From NCBI GenBank assembly GCA_037355855.1, contig CM074758.1, positions 8,715,001 to 8,779,000 of the forward strand: a DNA stretch of 64,000 bases, in the 5' to 3' direction. The stretch comes from Pseudo-nitzschia pungens (Eukaryota > Bacillariophyta > Bacillariophyceae > Bacillariales > Bacillariaceae). The notes below the pieces were generated by a model. It did no database searches and was not told where the DNA came from. It saw only the letters and a list, made by a program, of their open reading frames with translations. Below, piece by piece: positions 1 through 10,400 of this stretch (position 1 is its first letter; each line of letters begins with the position of its first letter). Made by a program: the position numbers and the translations under genes.

Positions 1-1226
1 ACAGTAACGTACGTACGGTACAATAACCTTACCGTACGAGCGCGGTAACCTTACCAACAACAACAACAAAAAGTGAAATAATTCTTCGATGGAACGTACA
101 AGTAGTAATTACGTATGCAGGGGTCCTGCAAGTACGCAACTGTTGACGGAAAGAATCGTAAGATACCATGGAGCACTTCAGCATTGATTCGTGAGAAGTA
201 ATTACGACACCATCGAATCGCATCGCATCGTTTTGGACGATGGAATTTTCCTTTGTGTTCGATTGAATCAATGTGAGAACCCCGCATCGTGCCGATCACC
301 AAACTAATACTATTAGTACTAGTATTCTCTTAATTATTAAAATTTGTTCATATTCGAAGTCTCTTTTTGCTCATTCGTTTCGAATACCAACAGAATGCGT
401 TGGACTCCACGCAGTTATAACTCATCCTTCTCTCTGCACTGTGAAAGCAGAGGTATGCATGCATTTCAAGATCCACATACCGTAGTGAAATAACGACTCT
501 AGAATAATATTATCGTTTACTATATTACGAACTTTATGTAATCTTCCATATACATACAACATTTCTCTGCGGTGTAGTGTGGTGTTGTTTGGTTCCCGCA
601 GCGTGTGAACAAACATATGACTGCAAACGTCCAAGACGACGTCCGAAACAGACGGCGTTCGAAAGGGATTGCATGTACGGCACGGAATCAATCCGTTCCG
701 GTTGGATTGGGATCGATTCGAAACGACCCGATCGAATCGAATCGATTCCAAATCAAATCGAACTCCGTGCGGGACGCCATTTACTCGCGTCGTTCTTGTC
801 GAAGGTTTCGGGTGGAGCTGAGCGTAGGGCGCTGGACGTTTGACGAAACATCTTTAATGGGAGAAACGAGGGGAGACGAAACGAAACGAAACGAGACGAG
901 AGAATCAGAATGTGAGAGACAAACTTAAACGTCCACGTGTATTCTGTGTGTTTGTGGATGGATCGTACGTACATGCTGTGGGACAAGAGGGCAGGGAAGA
1001 TTGTTCACACGGAAGCAAGAACGCAAAGTCAAGGTCATAGGAGTGATACAAGACGAGTTGGAATCATGTGGTGAGAATCATTTGAGCTTGTCCACGGAAA
1101 CGCAAACAGAACAGCTAATCGCGCACAACATTGCACCATACAACAAATTGGATTGTCCTTCCATCCTGCTGTCACTTTGAGTTTTATCCACCGCCGAAGC
1201 AGAAGGCACTCTCGATCGGTTTCGTG
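1..1226. other. intergenic spacer, no gene seen
   Basis: No open frame here has coding character. The first 60 bases contain two copies of an AACCTTACC word and several GTAC palindromes that recur in other spacers of the window. Around 700-760 lie degenerate GATTCGAAT-type repeats, and 878-900 is a short (CGAAA)n run. The 3' end of the Pro-Thr-rich gene enters from the right. Confidence 0.5.
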
Positions 1227-2313
1227 TCACTTACTCACTGCGGACGACACGCAAAGAGATGACAGCGACAAAAGAAACAAAAAATGTTGTGAGCAGTTGA
1301 ATTGTAGTGCGTGCAGATCGCATTCGCGTCCATTCCACCCCAACAAGAACAGCGTTGCGTCGCGACTTACGTGATGCCGGAGTCGGGAGGGGCACACCCG
1401 GCCCCCCAGAAACGTACGGGGTAGGTCCCAACACAAAATCCTGCAACGTCAGGGTTATCGGCGGATTTGTGGGGCTGACGGGAGCAGAGGTGGCGATGGA
1501 AACAGAGGGCGCGATGGGAACGGAGGTGGTTCCAGGGTCGATGACGGTCGGGGGAAGAACCACTACCGACGACGGAGCCGCAATTGGAGGAAGCGACGGA
1601 GGTATAAAGATGGGGGGGAGTGTCGGGACCGGCGGGTTGGTGGGAACAAAGGGAGCAATCGTTGGCGATAAGGTTGGCACCGTGGGGACCCTTGTTGTTG
1701 GCGTTGCGGTTGGCCTCTGTGTGGGTGCCTGGGTGGGAGGCTTCGTAGGGTTTTTGGTGGGCGGTAAGGTGGGTTGCTCGGTAGGTTTGGCGGACGGCAT
1801 CTTCGTGGGACTCTTCGTGGGCACCTGAGTTGGTCTAAAAGTTGGGCTCCTGGTTGGTGTGGCGGTGGGCGCCTTTGTTGGCTTAACAGTAGGTATGGGT
1901 GTCGGTCGCCTGGTTGGCGTAGCGGTCGGGTTCACCGTTGGGCTTATGGTTGGCTTGAATGTTGGGAAAAGGGTAGGTTTAACCGTGGGCCGTCCTGTTG
2001 GAGCTACGGTTGGCTTCCTCGTTGGGAAGAACGTCGGTGATACCGTAGGTGTCGCCGTTGGCACTTTAGTCGGGGCGGCACTTGGCGACGAACTTGGCGT
2101 TGTAGTCGGGGTGGCACTTGGCGACTTAGTTGGAACTTTACTAGGGGTGGCACTTGGCGTCGCGGAAGGGGTGGCACTTGGCGACGTAGTTGGAGCTTTA
2201 GTAGGGGTGGCACTTGGCGACGCAGTCGGCGTTGTGTCTTCTCCGTTGCTGCCCGTCAGCAAGGCTGACATACACAACCAATAGATGGTTACTAATCGAC
2301 AATTTACAAACAT
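1227..2313 (-). CDS. secreted Pro-Thr-rich repeat protein
   Basis: Predicted 317-residue protein in two exons: 2313-1371, then an 11-nt coding tail 1237-1227. The ATG at 2313 opens a signal peptide of about 24 residues with a long hydrophobic core, ending near SNG. Nearly all the rest is short repeats of the form P-T-x-x-P-T or S-P-S-A-T-P. Such proteins are usually secreted or wall-associated and O-glycosylated in stramenopiles; that role is inference. The intron 1370-1238 has a GTAAGT donor and a pyrimidine-rich acceptor ending CCGCAG; splicing changes the C-terminus to Leu-Ser-Lys-stop. Reading through the intron without splicing gives a longer basic hydrophobic tail, so the exact end is uncertain. 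No catalytic domain is visible. Confidence 0.75.
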
Positions 2314-3306
2314 GGCGACTTTTCGGTACCTAGACAGTTGCTGCAATGCTCCGTTGCGTTGTGTTGATGTGTTGCGACTTCCTTGTTGTACGGTGTATGT
2401 CTCAGCGGCAATCGAATGTTTCCAATCCCTTCGGTACTATTATACAAGGTGTCACCTTCACTTCGTGTTGATCCAAGCGTAGTTCGACCAGAAGATTGTT
2501 ACTATTTCAAGTATCTTAAGAACAGCAATTCAAAAAGTAACTCTACTGAGAAGTGATGAAAATCACGATTTCAGAGGTGCAGAAAGAACCTTTAAATGTT
2601 GTTACGGCGATGGATCCATTCTTTGCGATACTTAAACGAAAATTTTGTTGAAGCTAGAAGCCATTTGAAACCTAGCCGAGTGTTCGACAAATCATTCAAA
2701 GTTGGACATGATTAATTAGTAAATACTAAGGTGCAGTGTCCTATCCACGGTTATGATAATTATCATAGCAGAAATTTATTTAAAAATTTGTGTCGAAAGA
2801 AAAATAATATTCTGCAATCCTATTTTCCGTTGAGAATTATTTTTAGTATGCATATCCAATGGTCCCATTTTTTGGCACACCCTGGACGAACAAAAAAGCT
2901 TTTACAAAAGATGACATCGCTCCTTGATTTTAAAAATACGTAGTACAGTAAGATCTTAATTAGTAATTAGGAAGTAATCTTACGAAGTAAGGTTTACTTC
3001 GTATTTTACTTCGTAGTAATTTTTATCAGCTGACGCCCTCGTGAGGTTAATGTTGTTTAGTCGGGACTTGGGGCGTTTTGACGTTCATCTTGTGGTACAT
3101 TTTTCTACTACAGTATATTAAAATACAGCAATTCTTTTTTAAAATTGATTGATGATTGATTGATTGGTTGGTGAGTTCAGAAAAAATGCTCGTGCATCTT
3201 TCTCGCTGCTTTTCAATATCTACCGGTACAACACAGAGCATTTCTGACACAATACGGTAAGTCATGCTCTTCGTGAAAAGCGAAGACATGCGGTAGACGT
3301 TTTCAA
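2314..3306. other. AT-rich intergenic spacer
   Basis: This is the upstream region of the Pro-Thr-rich gene and the left flank of the fold-back element. It is AT-rich from about 2480, with no frame that looks coding. Short inverted words of the type TTACTTCGTA / TACGAAGTAA cluster at about 2940-3030. Confidence 0.5.
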
Positions 3307-3638
3307 TACTACGAGTCCGACAACAATTGAGAATCACGAGTGGTGCACTGAAATTAGAACCAATGGAACGCCAGTCAACCACCAATGGACCGGGTAGGAG
3401 AACATGCCTTAAATAAAAATTATCTCTGTAATAGATAAATTCCTATAACCCTTTATAGTATGCTGTTTTGTTAGTGGAAACCCATTGTTCGAGTGCCTTA
3501 CTAAACTCTTCGTTAAAAAATCACTTTTTTTGACACCACAGTTCTTCGCATCAGACAACGAGAACACATACCGAACACCTTGACCATGGTGGATCCGGCA
3601 GATACCAGAGCCAAAGCGCGTAGCAAACTGCAACTTAG
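3307..3638 (+). repeat. left inverted repeat arm of the fold-back element
   Basis: 332 bases from TACTACGAGTCC to CTGCAACTTAG, matching the right arm in reverse complement with few differences. On the minus strand it has a short open stretch with protein-like composition that is also present in the right arm. Confidence 0.85.
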
Positions 3639-3852
3639 CAGGGCAGCGACGACGTCCTGGCTTTGTCTCCGCCAGATCTTTGGTTGTTCTTGTTCTTTAT
3701 CTCGCCGGAGTTGCAGTTTCGCGCATCGTGGATGGAGCCGAGTCGTCGTCATCTTCGAAGAGTTTGAAGTATCGGCAACGGTTGTAATAGAGCAGCGCTG
3801 AGCGCCATTGTCGATTGTCGCGTCGCCGCCAGAAGATTGTCGCGTCTCCACC

Positions 3853-4405
3853 AGCAGCATGCAGCAAGCAGCAACGCGTCGATATAATACAGGGGAGGGG
3901 AAGCAGCAAGCAGCAACGCGTCGATATAATACAGGGGGGGGAGCAGCAAGCAGAAACACGTCAATATAATACAGGGGGGACAGCAAGCAAACACGTCAAT
4001 ATAATACAGGAGGGACAGCAAGCAGCAGGCAGCAGCAACGCATCGATATACAGGGGACAGCAAGCAGCGAGCAACAATATACAGCGTTTTGCTAGGTTCG
4101 ACGCGTGGATTATGTACTGTGAAGAGATACCCTAGCGCAGCCAAGATAAAAGCGATACAGCAGGTGAGGGACAGCAAGCAGCAAGCATCAGCAACGCGTC
4201 GATAATACAGGGGGGACAGCAAGCAGCAAACAGCAGCAACGCGTCGATAATACAAGGGGAGAAGCAGCAAGCAGCAGCAACGCGTCGATATAATACAGGG
4301 GGGGGACAGCAAGCAGCAGCAACGCGTCGATACAGCAGGTGAGGGACAGCAAGCAGCAAACAGCAACCAATGCGTCGATAATACAGGGGGGGACAGCAAG
4401 CAGCG
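3853..4405 (+). repeat. minisatellite array, forward orientation
   Basis: About ten imperfect copies of a 25-45 bp unit with core CAACGCGTCGATATAATACA followed by a G run and GCAAGCAGCA spacers. The copies vary in length through the G run and the AGCAGC spacer. Open frames across it are products of the repeat and are not genes. Confidence 0.85.
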
Positions 4406-4735
4406 TTGTAATCCCCTGAGTGGTAGAGCGCTGAGCGCTATAGTCGATTGTCGCGTCTCCACCATGGTCGATTGTCGATTTTGGTTGTATTTCTTAGTGG
4501 TTGTTTAGTGGATTTTGCTTTTACAGAGTTGCAAAAATAGAAATAATGAATTAGAGTTGCTCCAGTTTATTTCAGATAGGTTTTCGATTGTATACCAATA
4601 GCGCTGCTGGCAGTCGATCACTCTCACGTCACTCCCACAGTTAAGTATCGAACACTTGTGGGAATTGATTATATCCATCTCCATTGGTGGATATCGAACA
4701 TAGGTACAATAGAAAACCTTGGACGTCCACATGGT

Positions 4736-4862
4736 GGGATTGAAGTCGACCGGCGCCGCAAAGTATAGAAGAACTCCTGGGATTGAAGTCGGCGGACGCG
4801 TCAACTCCTGGGATTGAAGTCGACCGGCGCTGCAAACTATAGAAGAACTGCTGGGACTCAGA
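4736..4862 (+). repeat. imperfect tandem repeat with GGGATTGAAGTCG core
   Basis: Three copies of a GGGATTGAAGTCG core lie within this interval. Two carry a longer shared unit of about 70 bp (GACCGGCGC, then GCAAA and TATAGAAGAACT). It lies in the single-copy core of the fold-back element. Confidence 0.7.
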
Positions 4863-5109
4863 GGTGTTGGACCTCTCTTTAGCTATTCTAGGTGTACAAG
4901 TCTGGATATCGAACATACCGGTACACGAAAGTCCGGAACGCAAGAAACACGATCGATCGATCGGATCGATCAACAAGCAGTAGCAAACAGCAGAGCAAAC
5001 AGCAGAGCAAAAAAAAAGGAGCAGCAAGCAGCAGCAAGCAGTAGCTCATAATTTTGCTGGTGGTAACATTAAAACACCACAGTTACTCTCCAACAAGAGT
5101 AGTACCGGT

Positions 5110-5215
5110 AGTAATCGACAATCGACAATGGACAACCGACAATGGACAACCGACAATCTACAACACAACAATCTACGACACAACAATCTACAATGACGCA
5201 ACAATATACAACTAA
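5110..5215 (+). repeat. short tandem repeats, CAATCGACAATGGACAAC type
   Basis: Repeated 9-17 bp words with CGACAATGGACAA and ACAACAATCTACAA cores inside the fold-back element, between the two minisatellites. Confidence 0.6.
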
Positions 5216-5504
5216 TAATAGATAACGGTGTTGCGATCCAGCCACCGCGCCAGTCCGTACCGTCGGTAATACTCGACCGAAGCCGTGTTCGCGACGCGGA
5301 GCGAGTTCCGCGTTCGGGTCGTGGCGAACTTGAGGCTCGTCCCAGTCGAGTCCCCGCTCCCAAAGGCGGACGAGCAGCGACTCCCTCGTAAGTACCATCT
5401 TCTTCACTGTATCTGCAGTGCGCAAACTTCCAATTGAATGAACCAATTGCTGCTACTGATTCCAGTTCTCGCTGTTCACTGTCCCCTGTTATTCGCTGCT
5501 TGCT

Positions 5505-5862
5505 GCTCCCCTGTACTGGTATACTATCGACGCGTTGCTGCTTGCTGTCCCCCCTGTATTATATCGACGCGTTGCTGCTTGCTGTCCCCTGTATATCGAC
5601 GCGTTGCTGCTGCTTGCTGTCCCCCCCCTTTATTATATCGACGCGTTGCTGCTGCTTGCTGCTTGCTGTCCCCCCTGGTGTATTATCGACGCGTTGCTGC
5701 TGCTTGCTGTCCCCCCCCTGTATTATCGACGCGTTGCTGCTGCTTACTGCTTGCTGTCCCCCCTGTATTGTCGACGCGTTCTGCTGCTTGCTGTCCCCCC
5801 TGTATTATCGACGCGTTGCTGCTGCTTGCTGTCCCCCCCCTGTATTATATCGACGCGTTGAA
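5505..5862 (-). repeat. minisatellite array, reverse orientation
   Basis: About nine copies of the reverse complement of the left array unit (core TGTATTATATCGACGCGTTG plus a C run and GCTGCTTGCTG spacers). The opposite orientation makes the whole 3.3-6.25 kb segment a nested palindrome. Confidence 0.85.
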
Positions 5863-5907
5863 ACCACTCGCTGTTAGCATCGCTCGCTGTTTGCTGTTTA
5901 CTCCCTA

Positions 5908-6252
5908 CTAAGTTGCAGTTTGCGATGCGCTTTGGCTCTGGTATCTGCCGGATCCACCATGGTCAAGCTGTTCTCGTCTTGTATTCTCGTCTTGTATTCT
6001 CGTTATCTGATGCGAAGAACTGTGGTGTCAAAAAAAGTGATTTTTATAAAGAGTTTAGTAAGGCACTCGAACAATGGGTTTCCACTAACAAAACAGCATA
6101 CTATAAAAGGTTATAGGAATTTATCTATTACAGAGATAATTTTTATTTAAGGCATGTTCTCCTACCCGGTCCATTGGTGGTTGACTGGCGTTCCATTGGT
6201 TCTAATTTCAGTGCACCACTCGTGATTCTCAATTGTTGTCGGACTCGTAGTA
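5908..6252 (-). repeat. right inverted repeat arm of the fold-back element
   Basis: 345 bases, the inverse of 3307-3638. It is slightly longer because a TCTCGTCTTGTAT word is duplicated near 5975-5998. It ends GGACTCGTAGTA, the exact inverse of the left terminus. Confidence 0.85.
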
Positions 6253-7213
6253 CCACTATTTTGATGAGAAATCAAATACGAAAATACGTAACAATAACAC
6301 TTGTACTGTTGTTGTAATCTTACGCATTATTTACTTCGTAACATTCTCAACAACACGGACTACGACGTACTCGTACAAACTACTTCGTACTAAGTACGAA
6401 GTACTGGTAACCTTACCATGTAATAGGTACAGGTAACTTATTCTTCTACCGGTACCTCTGTAATACTTTTTGTCGAAACTTGCACATACGGTAAGATTAC
6501 CGTAGCTTCCGGACAGATTGATCCCAACAAGGTGCCTTTCAATCTGGAATGAAGAATCGATCCTACCGTACGGAGGTATTACTACTATTAGTACCGTGAA
6601 CATGCATTTGAGGAGACGGAATTCAGTTTTCAGATTACTTGAACCCAGCGTAACCTTACGGTAAGATTACTGGTACAAAAGAGGATGACGAAAGCGAATG
6701 TTGCAGGTTCATGTACTGTAGAGTCCCATTGGACTTGGCATGACCTTCCGTGTAATAGTGTACTTCACTAGGTTGTATTTCAAAATAATAATAACATGAA
6801 GTTATTATTGAGTTCGTATTTTCGTCTTACGATTCAAGTTGAATAGCCCCACAAATTTGCTGGACCCAACTATAGATCCGGGACTAGAAGTTTTGCATGC
6901 TTAAAGGACTAGTAAAACGACTAAAATCTTTTGACTCCGACTGAGATTCCAACTCGACTCAGTCAGATCTTAACTTACATACTCGTAAGGCTTACTTTTG
7001 AGAGAAATTTTATTGTTGTTTTATCTCTTTTTTTTTCATGAACGTCGTTTACAAGAAACTAGTTTCGGCCGAGCCAAACGAAATTGTCTATCCGGCACAA
7101 GAGGCTTGTTGTCCAGACGATTGCAGACATAATAATGAGAGATAAGAATGTTAACCGACCGTTGACAATTCCCCTTTCCATTCCGGAAGTCCAATCCCAC
7201 TTCGACTCGAGTC
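6253..7213. other. intergenic spacer rich in GGTTAC/TACGTA words
   Basis: No convincing gene. Between 6290 and 6680 there are many short inverted words (GGTAACCTTACC, TACTTCGTA, GTAAGATTACTGG) that also occur in other spacers of this window. The last 300 bases lead into the DUF1800-DUF1501 gene. Confidence 0.5.
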
Positions 7214-7315
7214 ATGTCAAAGGAAACAATCCAAGAACGCGGTTCCATCATTGCCAAAAGCTTCATTTCAGTCAGTGGAGTAATCCTTGGTGCTGCAGAA
7301 ACAATAGAAGGATAA
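7214..7315 (+). other. 33-codon upstream open frame, in phase with the DUF1800-DUF1501 gene
   Basis: An ATG at 7214 opens a 33-codon frame that ends at a TAA (7313-7315). The same phase is then open without a stop to the ATG at 7433. The peptide, starting MSKETIQERGSIIAKS, has ordinary composition. It may be a regulatory upstream frame, the remnant of a longer N-terminus, or chance. Confidence 0.3.
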
Positions 7316-7432
7316 TATCTCGAGCTGAGATTATACAGATCCGTCGGAAGCAATTGGCACGGCATAGTCTGTCTCCGCAATCGTCACACTATTCTCATCT
7401 GGAACAATCTTCAGCAAGAACCGAATCCCAAA

Positions 7433-10400
7433 ATGATTTACGACAAATACAATGAAGGTTTAGAACTTCCTTATCCAAAAGAAATTGTAATAAATTGCCA
7501 GTCGCAATGGCAAGAGACAATTAGTACAAAAACTAAGAGGAGAAGCAAAGTTCTTCTAATTGGAATAATATCGAGTGTACTCGTCGTGATTGCCTCGATT
7601 GTTTGCCTTTCGATCGGGTTGGTGAGGAACAAGAATTTCAAGTACGACAATGACGAAAGCAGTGAAATAGATTGGCACTCGATTGGAGACAACGATCAAG
7701 CTGCAGATGAAAACAATGAATATAAAGAATACATTCTACCCGAGAGGGAAGGAGACGACATCCTAATTGATGATGAATACCAAGGAAGTAATATTTTTCC
7801 TGTAAACACCGGTGGCGACAACAAATACAACAAACCAAAAAGAAACGCTGATCTCAGTATATATGTCTGTCCCCCACCAGGCGATCCTCTGACGATCGAT
7901 TTTCCGAAGATTTTTGAAGTCAGTAGCGTTGATGAATACCACAGGGTTTTGTTGGAAAACAGTTCTCCAGGAATTCTGTGCACTCTAGTGGAAGTTTCTG
8001 AGTTTGGCGATTTGGAATTGAAACCAATTGGAAGATCCTACAATGGACAGGGATGGGAACCCTATCGAGGTCGTTACTTTTCGACAACCAACATGGTGCC
8101 TCGTTCTTGTGCTGATGACACTTTGGGCGACTGCCTCATTTTCCTCCCCCCGGTTTCGGCCGGACGAAAGTATGCATTGAAATCCTATGAATACTCTCTC
8201 TCAAAACGGGACGAAGCCGCCCGGTTCTTGGAACGAACCACATTCGGAGCTACCACGTCTGAAATCAATGCCTTTGTCACCAGTGGGAGCAACCACGTGC
8301 AATGGATAAAAACTCAGATGCAAATCCCGGCAACTTCGCACCGGCAATTCTTTCGTGAACGGGCCAACAATTTTCACCCGGAAACAACTGGGATGGGAAC
8401 CCTTGACTTTGGTCCGTGCCAGCAAGGCGCCCGGTACCGACGATTCGTCTTTGTTCCAAAAGATATTGGACGATATCTGACTATTTCGCCAAGTTCGGTG
8501 AATCAAAATTATAAAGTTTTGTCGGTGGGAGGTCACATTCGATCGGTCATTCCGGGACGAGTCAAGCGGCGCATCAGTTCTACAAACAAATTGGTGGTCC
8601 CTGATGGAAGGTATGGATAGCTGTTGCGGTCAATCATAATGCATCGTTCTGTTTCTGAAGATGATTCCTGTTTTGCTCATTTCAATCGTCTCGTCGTTTC
8701 ATTTTCTTGCTTTCAATACCTTGATGTATTTGTTCATACACTATCGAATAAGTTACGAAATTTGTTCCATGGCTACTGAGGTGGCTATTGGCAGCCATGT
8801 TGGTATAAAGGTCAATTCCACGTGTTACGATGCTTTGTTCGATGGAGTTCTTGGGAATCCGATCGCCAAACTAGACGAGCAACACCACGGCTTGGTAGAA
8901 TCGATGGTGATGATTGACTCCCGGCTGACAATTCCAACCATGTCAAATTTCTTTCAGGGGGATGTGCAAATGGTGCAGCTCTCTTCGGACGTTTTCGATC
9001 AGCGATGTTCGGTTGCGGGGGCCCTAGAAGAAGTGACGATTGCGGTGATTGAAGGCGAGGTTTGGATTCACACACCATCATTCCGACTCGTGGACAATCG
9101 ACTCGAAGCACCACTCATGGATGGAGGTAAAGCCGCCATGAAAGAAACAGCTAACTCCCCAGAGGAACGCATGCATGTTCGTTGTGCAAATGCACCAAGA
9201 ACATACCTCAACGAAGATCACTGCGTACTATCTGATGATGCATGTTCATCGATGGATACGGAAGTGCACCCTTCCAGTCCTGTGATTGTCTGTGGTAGCC
9301 CATATGAAGTCGCAAGCACTCATCCCTCTACTACAGGTAGTCATGGTCGTGGAAGCTTTGATCTTCTCACAAAACACAACAGGACATTGCCACTGCAACT
9401 TTTGGAAGGACAGCGGGAGACGGTTTGGCTAGATATTGCGCTCAATAGTGAAGATCAGCTCCGACAAAGAATGGCATGGGCGCTATCGCAGATATTGGTT
9501 ATTTCTCCAGATTCCATTCTGTCACAATTCCAAACGGAGAGTTTCCTAACCTTTTACGATATCTTTGGTAAGTTCACTTGCTTTACGCTTTTTTCGCTCG
9601 AAACTTATTGGATTCGCGAACACCCGGAAGAAGATTCTCATATTTTTTCAAACGTTATATCTCCTGCACACATTCGATGGTGAACGGAAAGTGAGAAACG
9701 CTTTTGGAAACTATTTTGATATCCTCAAAGAGGTAACTTTTTCACCGATGATGGCAGAAATGCTCACGTACAATAATGGAGTTTCGACAGGGCTTGCGTG
9801 GACAAAACTGAATAAACTTCACCATGCGGACGAGGTAAGAGTTAATTATTTTATGAAGTTGTTGACCTTCATAACCTGGAACCGAATAACCCACTGTTTC
9901 ATTCATCTTTCATTCTTTAGAATTATGCACGAGAATTGTTACAGCTATTTTCTATAGGTCTCTACAAGCTCAACGATGACGGGACGATCCAGACAGATAA
10001 AAATGGTCACGAACTTAGAACATACAAAAACCACGATATATCTGAATATGCCAAGGTATTTGTAGGGTTCAAAAAACAAAGGATACGAGGGAACATTGAA
10101 GATGGTGGGCGGACTTATCACGATGAGAACGAAATTGATCCATTGCGAATCGTTTTGGAACACAAAGACCACTTTCCGAAGGTACGTTTGGAATCAACAT
10201 GTTGCCCCTATCGCTCGAGTACTTTACCTTTTCTCATCGTAGTTGCAACTTTTCTTTTCCACAGCTTGGAATGGACGGTACATACATTGGTGATGGTTAT
10301 CCCCTATGTAAGGATATTCCTCCTCGACACTTCCTGAAAAAAGGAGCAACGTATCGGTTCATCGGGTCGAGCCCACAACCGGAGCTATTGAATGACCCCA

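Larger units (their letters stand above)
3307..6252. mobile_element. 2.9-kb fold-back (long inverted repeat) element
   Basis: The two ends are inverted copies of each other: 3307-3638 matches the reverse complement of 5908-6252 nearly throughout. Inside them lie two minisatellite arrays in opposite orientation (about 3853-4405 and 5505-5862), and between those a single-copy core with smaller tandem repeats. The outermost bases read TACTACGAGTCC on the left and its inverse on the right. A TA dinucleotide sits at both edges, compatible with a TA target duplication as in Tc1/mariner-type insertion; that is inference. No transposase gene is visible, so if mobile it would be non-autonomous. Alternatives are a local inverted duplication or a source of hairpin RNA. 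Confidence 0.75.

Noticed and set aside
1307..2284. Long plus-strand Gly/Val-rich open frames
   Set aside because: They are the antisense of the Pro-Thr-rich repeats (ACC/CCC codons give GGT/GGG on the other strand). The minus frame has a signal peptide and plausible splice sites.
3749..5911. Cys/Leu/Ala-rich open frames across the minisatellites
   Set aside because: The peptides simply restate the repeat unit in several frames at once, with no start context or conserved domain.
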